DNA from: Eretmocerus hayati
Lineage: Eukaryota > Arthropoda > Insecta > Hymenoptera > Aphelinidae
Assembly (NCBI GenBank): GCA_029851415.1
Contig: CM056742.1
Location: 150,851,121-150,915,120, forward strand
DNA: 64,000 nt
Direction of reading: 5' to 3'
A program made the position numbers and the translations under genes. Position 1 is the first letter of the stretch. Each line of letters opens with the position of its first letter. Shown in pieces: positions 1 to 10,910 of the stretch. The notes under the pieces were generated by a model that was not told the DNA's origin, made no database searches, and saw only the letters and a list, made by a program, of their open reading frames with translations.

Positions 1-299
1 AAATCGGAAGTCTAATCGCACAAAGTTGTATGCACGATGCCGTTAGAATGCCAGGGAGTGCCAAAAACGTTGTCATAACCAAAAATATGATGAAAGATTT
101 TTCTGCTGCTCATAGAAACAGAAAAAATTATCTAGAACATCAAATTTCGGAAGACAAAGAAAATGAATTGAAACGAAACCGCGCTGTAGATGAGATAAAT
201 GATCTCAGGGCGAAAAGACAGAGATGGTCCTTAATTCTCGAGGAAGAACAGGCTTTGATTGATCAAGACATCGCAAGACTCGAAAGAGTTTTGGAATAA
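1..299 (+). CDS. partial reading frame, 3' end, coiled-coil protein of unknown function
   Basis: The frame is already open at the left edge of the window and runs to a TAA at 297-299, so this is probably a 3' terminal exon or truncated gene. The first in-frame ATG is at position 30, but the codons before it are also open, so that ATG need not be the start. The last ~60 residues are dense in charged residues (Lys, Arg, Glu, Asp) with regularly spaced Leu and Ile, and end in LEEEQALIDQDIARLERVLE, which is typical of an alpha-helical coiled coil. There is no signal peptide, membrane segment or catalytic motif. I do not recognise the family. It could be the C-terminus of a host gene or of a transposon-encoded protein. 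No AATAAA is seen just downstream. Confidence 0.45.
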   Translation, partial: IGSLIAQSCMHDAVRMPGSAKNVVITKNMMKDFSAAHRNRKNYLEHQISEDKENELKRNRAVDEINDLRAKRQRWSLILEEEQALIDQDIARLERVLE

Positions 300-668
300 T
301 ATTTTGAGAACCTGTATATTCCTAGCCAAGTTGATTTGTAGTGTCATTTCATTATTTTTATCCAATATGATATGTAATTTGATGTATTGTGACATGCTAT
401 CTTGCAACAATTTCATGGCGTCTAATATACTGTGATGAATCAAAATGAGTTCTAGTCACTTGATATTCACTTTGATTCCATCGTTCAATGATTCACGATA
501 GGACATATGATTTTCCCGAATGACTGATCAAAAGGAAAGTTTTTAAAATTCGAAAAATGTCCTTGAATTGAAAAAATCATCCTTGAAATGTCCCCGAACT
601 GTCCTTGAATTTTTTTATTCTTCCCGCTAGACACTCTGCAAGACGGAGAAACCTATAAATCAAGCTAA
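300..668. other. intergenic, nothing recognised
   Basis: AT-rich sequence with a weak internal repetition of 'tccttgaat' around 560-610. No open frame, RNA gene or repeat boundary is seen before the TAA target duplication at 666-668. Confidence 0.5.
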
Positions 669-997
669 CAAGGGGAGGTCCAACCTTGCGGAACACGGAT
701 CCTTATGAAACTCTGGGGATCATCTTGTTTTGGTGCAAAATGAAGGTATCTCCAAGGGTTTAGTCCAATGGGCCTTCTGTCCCGAGATACAGCCATGAAG
801 ATTAGCATTGTTCATATAGGCCCATGTTAAAAAGTTATATATATAGATATACTAACAATGCTAACCTTCATGGCTGTATCTCGGGACAGAAGGCCCATTG
901 GACTTAACCCTTGGAGATACCTTCATTTTCCACTAAAACAAGATGATTCCCAGAGTTTCATAAAGATCCGTGTTCCGCAAGGTTGAACCTCCCCTTG
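669..997. mobile_element. foldback MITE, copy 1 of a 3-copy family (TNA target duplication)
   Basis: The element is almost a full palindrome. The left end CAAGGGGAGGTCCAACCTTG is mirrored at the right end, with a short AT-rich centre near 830-850. It is flanked by TAA at 666-668 and 998-1000. Two further copies (39267-39517 and 41812-42140) have matching ends and are flanked by TTA and TGA. A 3-bp TNA duplication is characteristic of PIF/Harbinger elements, so that superfamily is inferred. There is no coding capacity. Confidence 0.85.
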
Positions 998-1000
998 TAA

Positions 1001-2763
1001 GTCCCATTGATGTCATCAAATCCTGGTGGCTGTTGTCACGATGGGAAGAAAAATTGCTTCTGCGTAATTAAGCCTTGTTAATGTCTTTTTCTCATGGGAC
1101 ATGAAAATGTGGACCCCGTTGCACCTGGAACCACGTGTAATTTGATCTCTAGAATAACAGAAACGTATATACAAACTGCCCCAATCGTAGACCTACCCCG
1201 GGAGGAATGCGAGGCTCCTAAAAATTAAGAATTAACGGAAACGTGCTTTTTGGTGAGTGTAGAGTATCTTTATTTCGTAACAGAGGCCATTGGGAAGCGT
1301 AGTATAATGTTGATCATGACTCTTCCTCACTTTTCTGATACCTAGGTCACCTCATTTCTACGAGAAAGTATTCTCATGAGAATGATTGTAACATGAGGCC
1401 CCCATTTAAATGCATAGGATTATTCGTTATTCGACCGCAAGTGCGCAGCGAAGCGACAAAATGAGTTACGCGACTATTTTATCATTGTTTGAGTACTACT
1501 TCACCCAACAGAAGTTTGCCGGGTATGTCCTGCCATATTGAAAATTTCCCAATTTTTCAATAAAAGTGGCCCGAATTCTGAGATTCGCCCATATGGTAAG
1601 GTAGAGCTTTCACGTGCTCTTGATGGACAAATAGGTTCAAACATCGACGGTGGCGTCAAAAACCTTTCCTTTCGAAAATACAGCTCATGCAATTCTCGAC
1701 GGTAGTCGATGGGTGACAACCCGTCTAGGTCTGCCAAGCCGAGGTTGCATGAAATATTCGCCCACTCTTTTATTATGGGAATTTTACGCAACCCATGAGT
1801 TAACCAACAATGAATAAGCTACACGAAACACCAACAAAGCTCATAAACATTCTCATGGGATTGTGAATACATTAATATTTCTTCCTCATGAAATATTTCT
1901 CGTTCGGAACCTAAACGGATTCGAAAAACGATTTCCTCATTTTCGCACGAGACAGCTGACGAAAGTTTTGTTCCAAGAGAATTTCGATTCATTTCACTCA
2001 TTCGTCTTAATCTTTAATCTACTTAGACGGATGAAGCTCAAATTACCTACTAATATGTCTTTTGAGCCTTGATTTGAGACAAAATGATCGATTTTATATA
2101 TATATATATATCTTAGCATCCTGTAACAATTGATTGCGACATTAATTCATCAAGGTTACTTACTCTGGAGATATTCTATCTATTTAAGACTGCCTAGTTA
2201 GATCGTTGTATGGGAAGCGTTCCCTTCAAAGCGTAGAACAAGATTCGTTGGTTTTTTAATTAGATTGTGATTTCACTACTCCTCTAGTAGAACACAGAAT
2301 GATCGAAGGATCAGGACGGTACACACAATAAAAATAGAGTGGGATCAGATAGTGACTATGCATTTTTCATTGTTTTCTGTTATTTTCCGTGGATATTCAC
2401 AAAAGATCTTTCTGTACGATAACTGTATACTATTTTATTGTTCAATCGATTTGTGACTGACACGTGCGATATTGCCCATACATCATGTTACAGGAATTTT
2501 TCGAAATTTGACAAACAATAGGGGTCACTGACAAAAATTCTTATGTTATAGCGTCAACCAATGTTTTTCAACAACCTACCACTCGTTATCGATGGAAAAT
2601 TAAACCTCGAAGTTACTTTATTCTACGAGGATTCATGACGTACTTCAACTGGTGCAACGATTTTAGCCCTTACATTCTCACAAGTTCAAGCAATTAGTGA
2701 ATCGATACGGATTGTAGAAATGCTCCGAGTGCCCATGATCCGATGCTCTGCATCCCATTGACG
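1001..2763. other. intergenic, nothing recognised
   Basis: Non-coding in appearance, with a short (TA)n tract at about 2094-2111. Open frames here (for example 1501-1791 on the minus strand) show no family resemblance. Confidence 0.4.
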
Positions 2764-3496
2764 CACATTAGCCGAAAACTAAATTTTTTCCAGAAAAGTC
2801 TCACTTCAGCTGAATATAAACGGAATTTCCCACGTTGTTGATGGAAGTTTCGGGTGACTGGGTTGATTTCGTCCTAGGACCAATAAGATGATTTGTACTT
2901 CTCTAAGAATACCGAATTAAGATGATGTCATCGCTGCATGGCGAGGAGACCGTAGAAATCGATGCGGGGTGAGATGTGGGATGTTGAAAACGACTTCTCA
3001 TTACGAAGAAACCATTTTTTGATATCTGCTTACCCAGCAAATTCACTATCAGAGCCAAGAATTTTGGGACTGTCATTATCATCGAAGAGACAAATATTAT
3101 GAGAAGAATTTGGAAGAATGGGAATTATAATAACCGTTTGGGGCTTCGCGAGCGAGGAACGCTGAGATATAGAACTGTTTGTGAATTTACTAGCTGATCG
3201 GAAGGACCATAAGTTGTCTTTTTCGCGATGAGAAGTTGTTTTGAACATCACAGATCTCACCCCCATAGCTCACCCCGCATCGATTTGTGCGGTTCCCCGT
3301 AGTGCAGCGATGACATGATTTTTATTCGGTGTTTGAGAGAAATACAAGTCATCTCATTGATCCTGGGGCAAAATCAACCCAGTAAATTCAAAAGTTCTAT
3401 CGCTAACGAAGAGAATCCCGTTTATGTCACCCCGATATCTCAAAAATTCAGCTGAAGCGAGACTTTCTGGGAAAAATGTAGGTTTTGGCTAATGTG
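2764..3496. mobile_element. non-autonomous TIR element with long inverted arms and 5-bp target duplication
   Basis: The ends CACATTAGCC and GGCTAATGTG are inverted repeats. They extend into arms of about 230 bp that are similar but diverged; the GATGCGGGGTGAG region near 2960 is mirrored near 3270. The direct repeat TGACG flanks the element at 2759-2763 and 3497-3501. A 5-bp duplication and a CAC terminus recall Transib, but the terminus does not match the usual CACWRTG, so the superfamily is left open. There is no transposase frame. Confidence 0.75.
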
Positions 3497-4035
3497 TGAC
3501 GGTAGTACCAACCAAAACAATTTTTTCAAGAGCCCAATGCCACAATAATGATATTAGCTGTACTGGATGGTGATGGATAACATCCATCATCCACCCATCG
3601 TCAGTGGCTTTAACAATTTGCTCGACCATCTGGGGTCACATGTTAGGGTATGATTTCGTTTCATCTCACTTCCTTCTTATCCCGTCAAATATATTCCACG
3701 CTACATTATTTCTCCTGACTATCAACAAGATGACTTGATTTCGATGTCATGCGTTCTGAAATTTTAGTGCATAGTGACTTATAGACTTAGCACTCTACCT
3801 GTATTCAGTGTAAGATGTTAAGCGTGGTGAAGGGCACTTTCCACTGTTAAGTCTCTTCAAACATTGTATAGACTATATTGACAATTTTGCATAGGCCCAT
3901 CACTCATATAGCTCAATAACTCCACAAAGATATCAATTTCAGGTCGTGCTGCGTCTTATTGGTAAACACTAATCCTCAACAAGATCTCACTTTCACTGTC
4001 TCCTTGCGGTTCGTTTCATGGCTCTAACTGTCTTC
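3497..4035. other. intergenic, nothing recognised
   Basis: Ordinary AT-rich sequence without a convincing frame or repeat. Confidence 0.4.
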
Positions 4036-4280
4036 GGGTGTGTCCACAAATGAAGCGCATGAACGCGCGCCGCTCACCAAATTTGAGCCATCTTGTTGGC
4101 CTCTCTCGTTACCAGTCGATTCGAAATAGTAATCGAGTTTAGATATCAAAAAAGATAAACGATCTTGTAGCAAACCGATGCCGAAAGACACAAACAGGCT
4201 CAAATTTGGTGGGCGGTGCATGAGCCGCGTGACAGCGCATGCCCTCTCACGGCGCATGCGCTTCATTTGTGGACACACCC
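4036..4280. mobile_element. foldback MITE with GGGTGTGTCC termini
   Basis: The left terminus GGGTGTGTCCACAAATGAAG and the following ~25 bp are mirrored exactly at the right end (to 4280). A second inverted match, 'ccaaatttgagcc' near 4078 against 'ggctcaaatttgg' near 4198, lies inside. No clean target duplication is visible. The centre carries no gene. Confidence 0.7.
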
Positions 4281-5040
4281 TTAAAGAACGGCATCCGATG
4301 GAACTTGAGACTAGAAGGAGAATGTTGGAATTCCTTGTATCTTTACAAGCTTGTTAGCTGTACCAACATCAGGACCACGACATTTCTCTTCGCACTTTTC
4401 TTCTACGAATCTCACAAGCTCTGTCACACACGGAAATTCTTGTGACGTTTGACTTCGGAATTCAATATATTCCTTTGAGGTGAGCTCTTCAGGATCAAAA
4501 GTTGAGTCGAACTGTTCCTCTTTATAGCAGAATGGTTAGTCCCAAACATTCGCTACTTTGTCTCATTTTGTTGTGTTGTGGCTCTATACAAGCGTAATAC
4601 ATATTTCACAGTGCTTCGACATGTTTGCAGTCTGGGCTCGTTTAATCTAAAATACTATCGTGCTATGTACAGATCAATCAACGCGTGATTCTCATCCGTC
4701 TGAAGGATCCTACTCGTTGATTTATCTGTTACTATGCGCTTTTCGCGCTCTCTCCTTCCTGGAACTCCAGTCTCGTGAAAATCTGATTGTCAGGTATTAA
4801 TAAATGCGCATTTGCCCATAAGATGTTGAGCTGATTGGTTTTCACGATATTGTTCATATTACTCTCCTCTTTGGCTCCTGAAGTTCTAAAAAATTGAGGC
4901 AATTTAAAACCCAAATATACAAATGTGTCAGACGTGATTTTCCATTTGTGAATGCCGAGCACCGCTTGTACTTACACCTCAACATCATGAAAAATCCTTT
5001 CAGTCTTTTTGGATGATACCATTATCCATAAAAAAAATTC
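4281..5040. other. intergenic, nothing recognised
   Basis: No supported gene, RNA or repeat. Confidence 0.35.
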
Positions 5041-5390
5041 TCACCAAGATGAGTGTACCCAACTTACCCCCATTTCCTTAACAATTCTCCCTTACTTGAA
5101 CATTTTTCAAAGTATTTCAGCTCATATTGAGGCTTGTTTCAAGAGCTTGAAAATCAACTGAACCACGTTCAATGTCAATGAATTGAAGACGGAATGTTTC
5201 GACCTTTCCATATAGTAATTTTTGGAAGTTCACAAAAGAGTAAACCCACCTTCCTTCCATCATTTAAAACAATGTCAATCGTCGATGAGGAGCACAAAAT
5301 GGTTTCATGCATTTTAATCGCCGTTTATTCACATTTAGAGCTCTTAGCCGGTTCATAACACTAATTCCGACCTATTTTGATGCTATGAAG
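5041..5390 (+). repeat. dispersed repeat, inverted partner of 62640-63030
   Basis: The segments 'agttcacaaaag', 'ccatcatttaaaa', 'atggtttcatgcatttta', 'atcgccgt' and 'agccggttc' occur in the same order on the opposite strand at 62640-63030. Identity is moderate with small indels, so these are two old copies of one interspersed family. The full-length boundaries cannot be set from two diverged copies. Confidence 0.6.
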
Positions 5391-8300
5391 ACGTTCTGAG
5401 CGGTGAAAAGGGTTATTACTCCCTCTTGAGGTAACAGTATGGTGGCATGTAGGTTGCACTCTGATGATGGTCATCATGTTCTACAAATCATCACCGTGTT
5501 TTGCACATAGAATAGGTTTAAATCCGAGTTTTGCAATAGTGGACAAAGTACATCGAAGATCTTGGAACAAAGGTTAGTCGAACATAAAATTTCGACATCG
5601 ATTTCACGAAACGTAATTTCTTTGACGACTTCTTAGCTGTGCAGAAGAAAATGAAAAAAACTCCGTTCAAATTTTCTTGGGAGTGCAAAAATGATTCGGA
5701 GTCGATCCATACTCCCTATTTTCTCATATTTTAACACAGCAATTTTCAAAAAAATTTGAGGGAAGGTCCGCCCATTCCTGAAATCAGCATACGAGGGCAA
5801 AATGGGTACAGAGGCAAGTTGGTTTCACATATCTTATATATCCCAGGTAATCCAAACTTATCTACTTAATTCCACAATAGCTGACGAATCTCTACCAAAT
5901 TCAGTCGTCTCTTCTACCTCGGGAGGATAGGTGTCATTCGAAGAGGCTCATCTGAAACCGAAAACTGAATTTCATCCAGCTATGCCGCTGTCAGTTCTCA
6001 ATTTTCACAAAATTGCCCTCGACATGAACCGTGCCATGCAATATTTGTTGTAAAGCTGTTAACTATGTTACTCCTGTCCTCGTCTGCCCCGAGAGCTGTT
6101 CACATATATGTAGTATATATATGCAGTCTCGAAGTGCGTAGATGCTGAGATTTCTGAACATTCTTCAGTTGCATGTATGTCAATACACAAATCTGTGATA
6201 GCAGTTGCTCCGCCGTCAGCGTTTCTGTACTCATCGCAAACGTGTTGACTCGAGACAGATTTCCATAATTCTAGACGATCTGTTTCAGTACGTGCGAGTA
6301 ACAACATCAGTCTTATTCGAATTTGGTTCATACCAAAAGTACATTTGTTGGTTACACGGAGAGCTTCAGATATGCATTGGAGGATTTGAGAAGCTTTATC
6401 ATAATTTTGTGAGATTGCAGTCTTTACTGGAACCCTCCAGTCGTTATGATTCTTTGGTCAACCCGCACATAATAGAAGACACAAAAAGAAGATAAATTGC
6501 CTCGTGGATCAATTCGTCAATGTAGTCACGCGTTAGATGTATGATAATCGTAAAAAGTAGGAAGCCGGGGATTTTCTTGTAGCTGACTGGGATGGAGCAC
6601 TATATTGACTGCAGGGAAACTCATACATCAATGCCTGTTAACGTCTACGATGGAAGCGTAGATTGTGGTCTGGAAACGAGCGATTGCAAACGTCAGACGA
6701 GTGGAAGGATTCTATTTTCCCCTGACGTGGAAGTGGAAATAGAACAAATAATTTTTAGAATAAAAACATTGGCTAAGCGTACGCTCATTTCGATATATCG
6801 AAGAACTCTGTTTCCCTACTGAAGAAGAATACTTTGGGTATCGTTTTGAAGATGATGTTCACCGATATCATGAAATTGAAATCATCTATACGATGTTATA
6901 CGTGGCATGATGGTACGCTGGCAAACAAAATTATTCTTACCATAGTATGCCATTAATGTCATATAACATTCGACATTATCTTGCTCTTTTCCAGATGGCC
7001 ATTGGGTTGTTTGTTGAAAGTGAAGGCCCTAGTAACTATGAAGACTATTTTGATCAACCGTCAAGGAATGCGGTGACAAATGACTCAAGGATTTTCAAGA
7101 TCGACTTCGTAGTCACGACTTTATTTTGGTACAGTTGTGGGCACGTGGTATTGAAGTTATTTAGCAATGGAAAACTCTTCATATTCAAATTACAAATTGA
7201 CGAGCTCTGATGAATCGTTGTTGCATCGGTTGACCGAACCGTACGATCCAAGGTGTCGATGCGCACTACAGCGCACAGCAAACATTACCAGTAACGTGTG
7301 GTCGGCGAACCCGAGACACGTTCCATTAGTTTGCCTCATACATGTAACCACTGAAAGCCAGTTTGAACGGAAATTGATGGTAAGTCAAGGCAGAATGGCG
7401 GCATGATCGATTGATTCCGTACTTACTCTTTGAACCCGTAATCTGGATATTTACCCGCACCAACCGAGCCACTCGATCAATCCGTTTTCATCGACCATGT
7501 GACTAACGCAAAGATTTTTAAAGGACTCAGATCGGAAATGATTGCGAAGAAATGTATCAATATCACTCGATAGTTGGTCGATTCAAATTTCTATATCTTG
7601 TTGGTCATTATTTTAAGCTCCATTGAAAGGCACCAAACATTAACACAAAGCCTAGGGTGCTGCATGGTATTTCAAGTCAAAGATAGGCGACGAATTAGTG
7701 ATTCCTTGGTCGTACTATTGAAATAAATCATTTTAGCTTATACTGGACTTGTTCTAAAAGATTGTCTGTTATATTGATTGAAATATATTGTGAGATACTA
7801 TGCAATCATAATCTGTCTGCCTGAGTTGTTGAAGTATCGCTCGAATTTTTTTAATTTTTCATCAAGATCAGAGACTCGATGTTCAGATGAGCTCGACAAG
7901 CAGATTTTGTGAGAATTTTTAAGAAGCATCAAAGATGGAAAGAGTTGATACGAACACTGATTCCCAAGCGAAGGAGGATAATAGTAGAAATAAGAGTTAT
8001 GAAAAGATGTAGAGCACAACTGCTGTGAGCTTCAAGAGACATTGCGAAGAGACGGAAATTCCACCGGTGATGGAACCACCGCACCAGAGGTAATAATTTC
8101 CTTCAGTTGATGGAAACTTTAATTTCTTGCTTTGCTTCTGTGGGAACGAAGACTACTTGGTTGGTTTTTTCTTATGTATTACTCATCTTCTATTTGTAAT
8201 AACCGATACAGGAGGAACTCGATTCTGCGCTGATTGCGAAGGTGATTGTTGGAATAATGAAGGGTGGGGTGAGAAAATCACAAAACAGGAATTTGAGCTT

Positions 8301-8654
8301 GAGAATTCTCTCGGCTCCTCCAACACTTGTGTAGTAGACTCGGCTTTGCCATTACACATCGAATTCGGAAGAATTTTGCTTGGGATATCTTTGTTTGGCA
8401 AGGGAGAGTTTTGGCACGCTCTTCATACTACCTGCAAGTCACGTGTCACTCTTTCGCTGGTCAGCCAAACCGCAATAAACTTTTCCCTTATCCAAATACT
8501 TACAGACCGTGAACAGCTCCAATGAATGCAATCTTTTTCATGCACGTCTCGCTCACGAACCAAATCATCTAAGTCTTGCTGGAATTGAAGGATAAAAAGC
8601 TTGGATAAGTGAGGACTACATTCGTTCCTCAGAATAAAGATGTTCATCACTGAG
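5391..8654. other. 3.3 kb without a recognisable gene
   Basis: Several open frames of 60-130 codons lie here on both strands (6068-6331, 6205-6495, 6592-6822, 6947-7210, 7167-7406, 8127-8525). None has a recognisable domain. One ends near a possible splice donor (GGTAAGTC at 7379). I cannot exclude a weakly conserved multi-exon gene, but I cannot support one either. Confidence 0.3.
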
Positions 8655-9418
8655 GGATTCCATTTAACACGTTCGCTCGCGTCATGAAAAATAGTGATGT
8701 CTCGGATCGGTTTTTTGTGGTTATGATTCGATTTTGTAGTTCAAAATATGAAGTTTCCATCCACTGGGAGATCCCAAAAAAATTTCGGAGTCGCCTACGG
8801 AGCTATTTCTGTTTCGCTTCTCGATTCCACCAGACCATCAAAATCCTGATCTTTTTGTACTAAATTGAATATATCTCGAGTTTGGCTCAAGATCATGAAA
8901 CGCGGTTTGCGCCATTCAAAAGATCTTAAAAACCTATCGAAAGTGACTGTGAAAATTTTCGTTAAGCTTTTTCAGGCCCTGATCGGGCAAAATCCGGAAA
9001 AATCAGGCTAACCTGATTATCTCAAAAAGCAATCTCTTTTAATTTTTCAAAAATTTGATTTCTCATGCAAAATTGCACGATCTTTGCGATGATAGTCCGA
9101 AGTTGCTTTTTACAGTTTTATGTGTTTTTTGGACAAATTTCCGATTTTTCATTCACCGACTGATCAGAAAACAGAGATTTCTGCGCATGCGCATGGTTTG
9201 CCGGATCTCAAAGTAGTTCCAATCGAAAGCTGAGGAAAGGGCCCCGCTCCGAGAGATAGAATTTTGGATTTAGGTGAATTTTGCCGGGGAAGGAATATGT
9301 TGTAGAGCGAAAAATTCTGAAGAAAAAGTTCAATGGGCTCGAAAACGGAATATGGCTAGTTTTTTCAGGATTGATTGAATAATACCGATGAATGGGAGGT
9401 TATGAGGTTATCTAGAAT

Positions 9419-9934
9419 AACAAGATAAGCTTGTCTGCGGCGTTCGAATTTGGATAAGTGGAGATGTACAATTTGAATTTGATGTAGCTCAAGAGAATTT
9501 TTTTTTTTTTTTTTTTGTAATGGAAACATTTTATCTCAAACCTTCGATGAAAAAAGCAAATGCACGCATGCAATAGAAGTGATAATACGCGATTGTTAGA
9601 TAAATCATAACGGCTCATATTTTTGAGGATTACTTTTTATGTCAATCAGTGTAGCAACTAATGCTAGAGCTGGGCTATAAGGCTGTGCTGACTCGATGCA
9701 ACGAATACATAATCTTGAGAGTCCAGATATGGTGCGGGAGCGGCTTTTTGACCAGCATCATCGCATCAAGTGAGCCTCGTTCTTTGAATAGTTAATGAAG
9801 AGTGACCGATTATGCATGGCTGCGATTGAGTTATACAAAATTAATCAAAATCAATCTTGAATTGCGTGAGATTGGTGTCTGCCAAATATTTCGAGGATAT
9901 GGATATCGAATCTTATATTATCGTCTCTCGAGAT
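9419..9934. repeat. extra segment in the left arm of the large palindrome, with a poly-T run
   Basis: The right arm passes directly from the outer arm into the ~125-bp tandem repeats. The left arm has about 515 bp between them, including a run of 17 T near 9500. This is either an insertion into the left arm or a loss from the right. On the minus strand the run would be poly-A, which hints at a retroposed insert, but no ends were identified. Confidence 0.4.
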
Positions 9935-10910
9935 CATATCGCGTAGGAGGCTGCGGGGTCGAGAGCAAGCGACCATGCATCAAGATCGAGCTTGAAAAGT
10001 GGAGTGAAGGGTGTTTTTGAGGTATTTCGAGGTCGCTGAACACGAAAATCACATCGGCTTGACATCAAATCGTATTGCGTGGGTAGTTGCGGGGGTGAGG
10101 GCGTGAATTGATCGAGATCGAAGCTCGGGAGTCGAGTAGCGGTGTATATGGGGTACTTTGGAGTCGCTAAGCACAGTTTTAAGATTACCCAGCCTGCAAA
10201 TCGTCTTGCGTGGGCTGTTGCGGTAGTGGAGGCGCGAATCGACCGAGATTGAAGTTTGAGACTTGAGTAAGGGTGTTTCTGGGGAACTTTCGAGACCCTA
10301 AGCACGAATTTGCGATCACCCAGCCTCCAAATCGTGTTTCGTGGGCAGCTACGAGGGTGGAAGCGTGAATAGGCCAAGATCGAATCTCGAGAGCTAAGTG
10401 GGAGGGGGCTGCGCTAAGAACGTTTTTCAGAATATCCAGCTTCCAAATCGTGGTGCAGGGGCGAAAGCACGGATTGGCCGGGATCAAAGTTCGCGAATTG
10501 AACAAAGGTGTTTTTGGGGTATTTTGGAGCCGATAAGAGCCGCGACAGGAAATGCGTGATGCTCTCTTCTCCACTTTTCCCCCGTGTACAAGCATAGGCA
10601 CTCTATAGTTGCAGTGGCCGACACGGCGCTACTTCCACGGGAAAAGAAGCAAACGCCTATACTCATACACGGGGAAAAAGTGGAGAAAAGAACATCGCGC
10701 ACTTTCTGTCGAGGCCCTAAGCACAAATTTGAGATCGCTCTACTTTCGAATCGTGTTGTATGGGCGCGGCGGCTGCAAGAGCGAGGACGCATGTTGGACT
10801 TGATCGAGCTGGAAAAGTCGCGGAGGGTCTTTGATATTTCGAAATCGCTGGACGCAAATCTCACATCACCCAACCTCAGAACCGCGTTGGGTGGACAGTC
10901 GTAGTAGTGT
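9935..10910 (+). repeat. ~125-bp tandem repeat array (left arm)
   Basis: Diverged units share, in order, a 'gatcgag..' start, 'gggtgtttttgaggtatttcgag', 'cgctaagcacgaattt', 'gatcacccagcctccaaatcgtg' and 'tgggcagttgcg'. They recur about every 125 bp. The array is interrupted near 10553-10700 by a short foldback insert. Matching units in opposite orientation occupy 13290-13650. Confidence 0.7.
10553..10700. mobile_element. ~150-bp foldback insert within the tandem repeats
   Basis: The segment 'tctccacttttcccccgtgt' near 10565 is mirrored by 'acacggggaaaaagtggaga' near 10665, giving arms of about 45 bp around a short centre. It interrupts the ~125-bp repeat phase and has no counterpart in the right arm, so it inserted after the palindrome formed. 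Confidence 0.6.

Noticed and set aside
9934..10904. Frames of 106-147 codons on both strands
   Set aside because: They lie in the ~125-bp tandem repeats of the large palindrome and repeat with it. No domain is visible.
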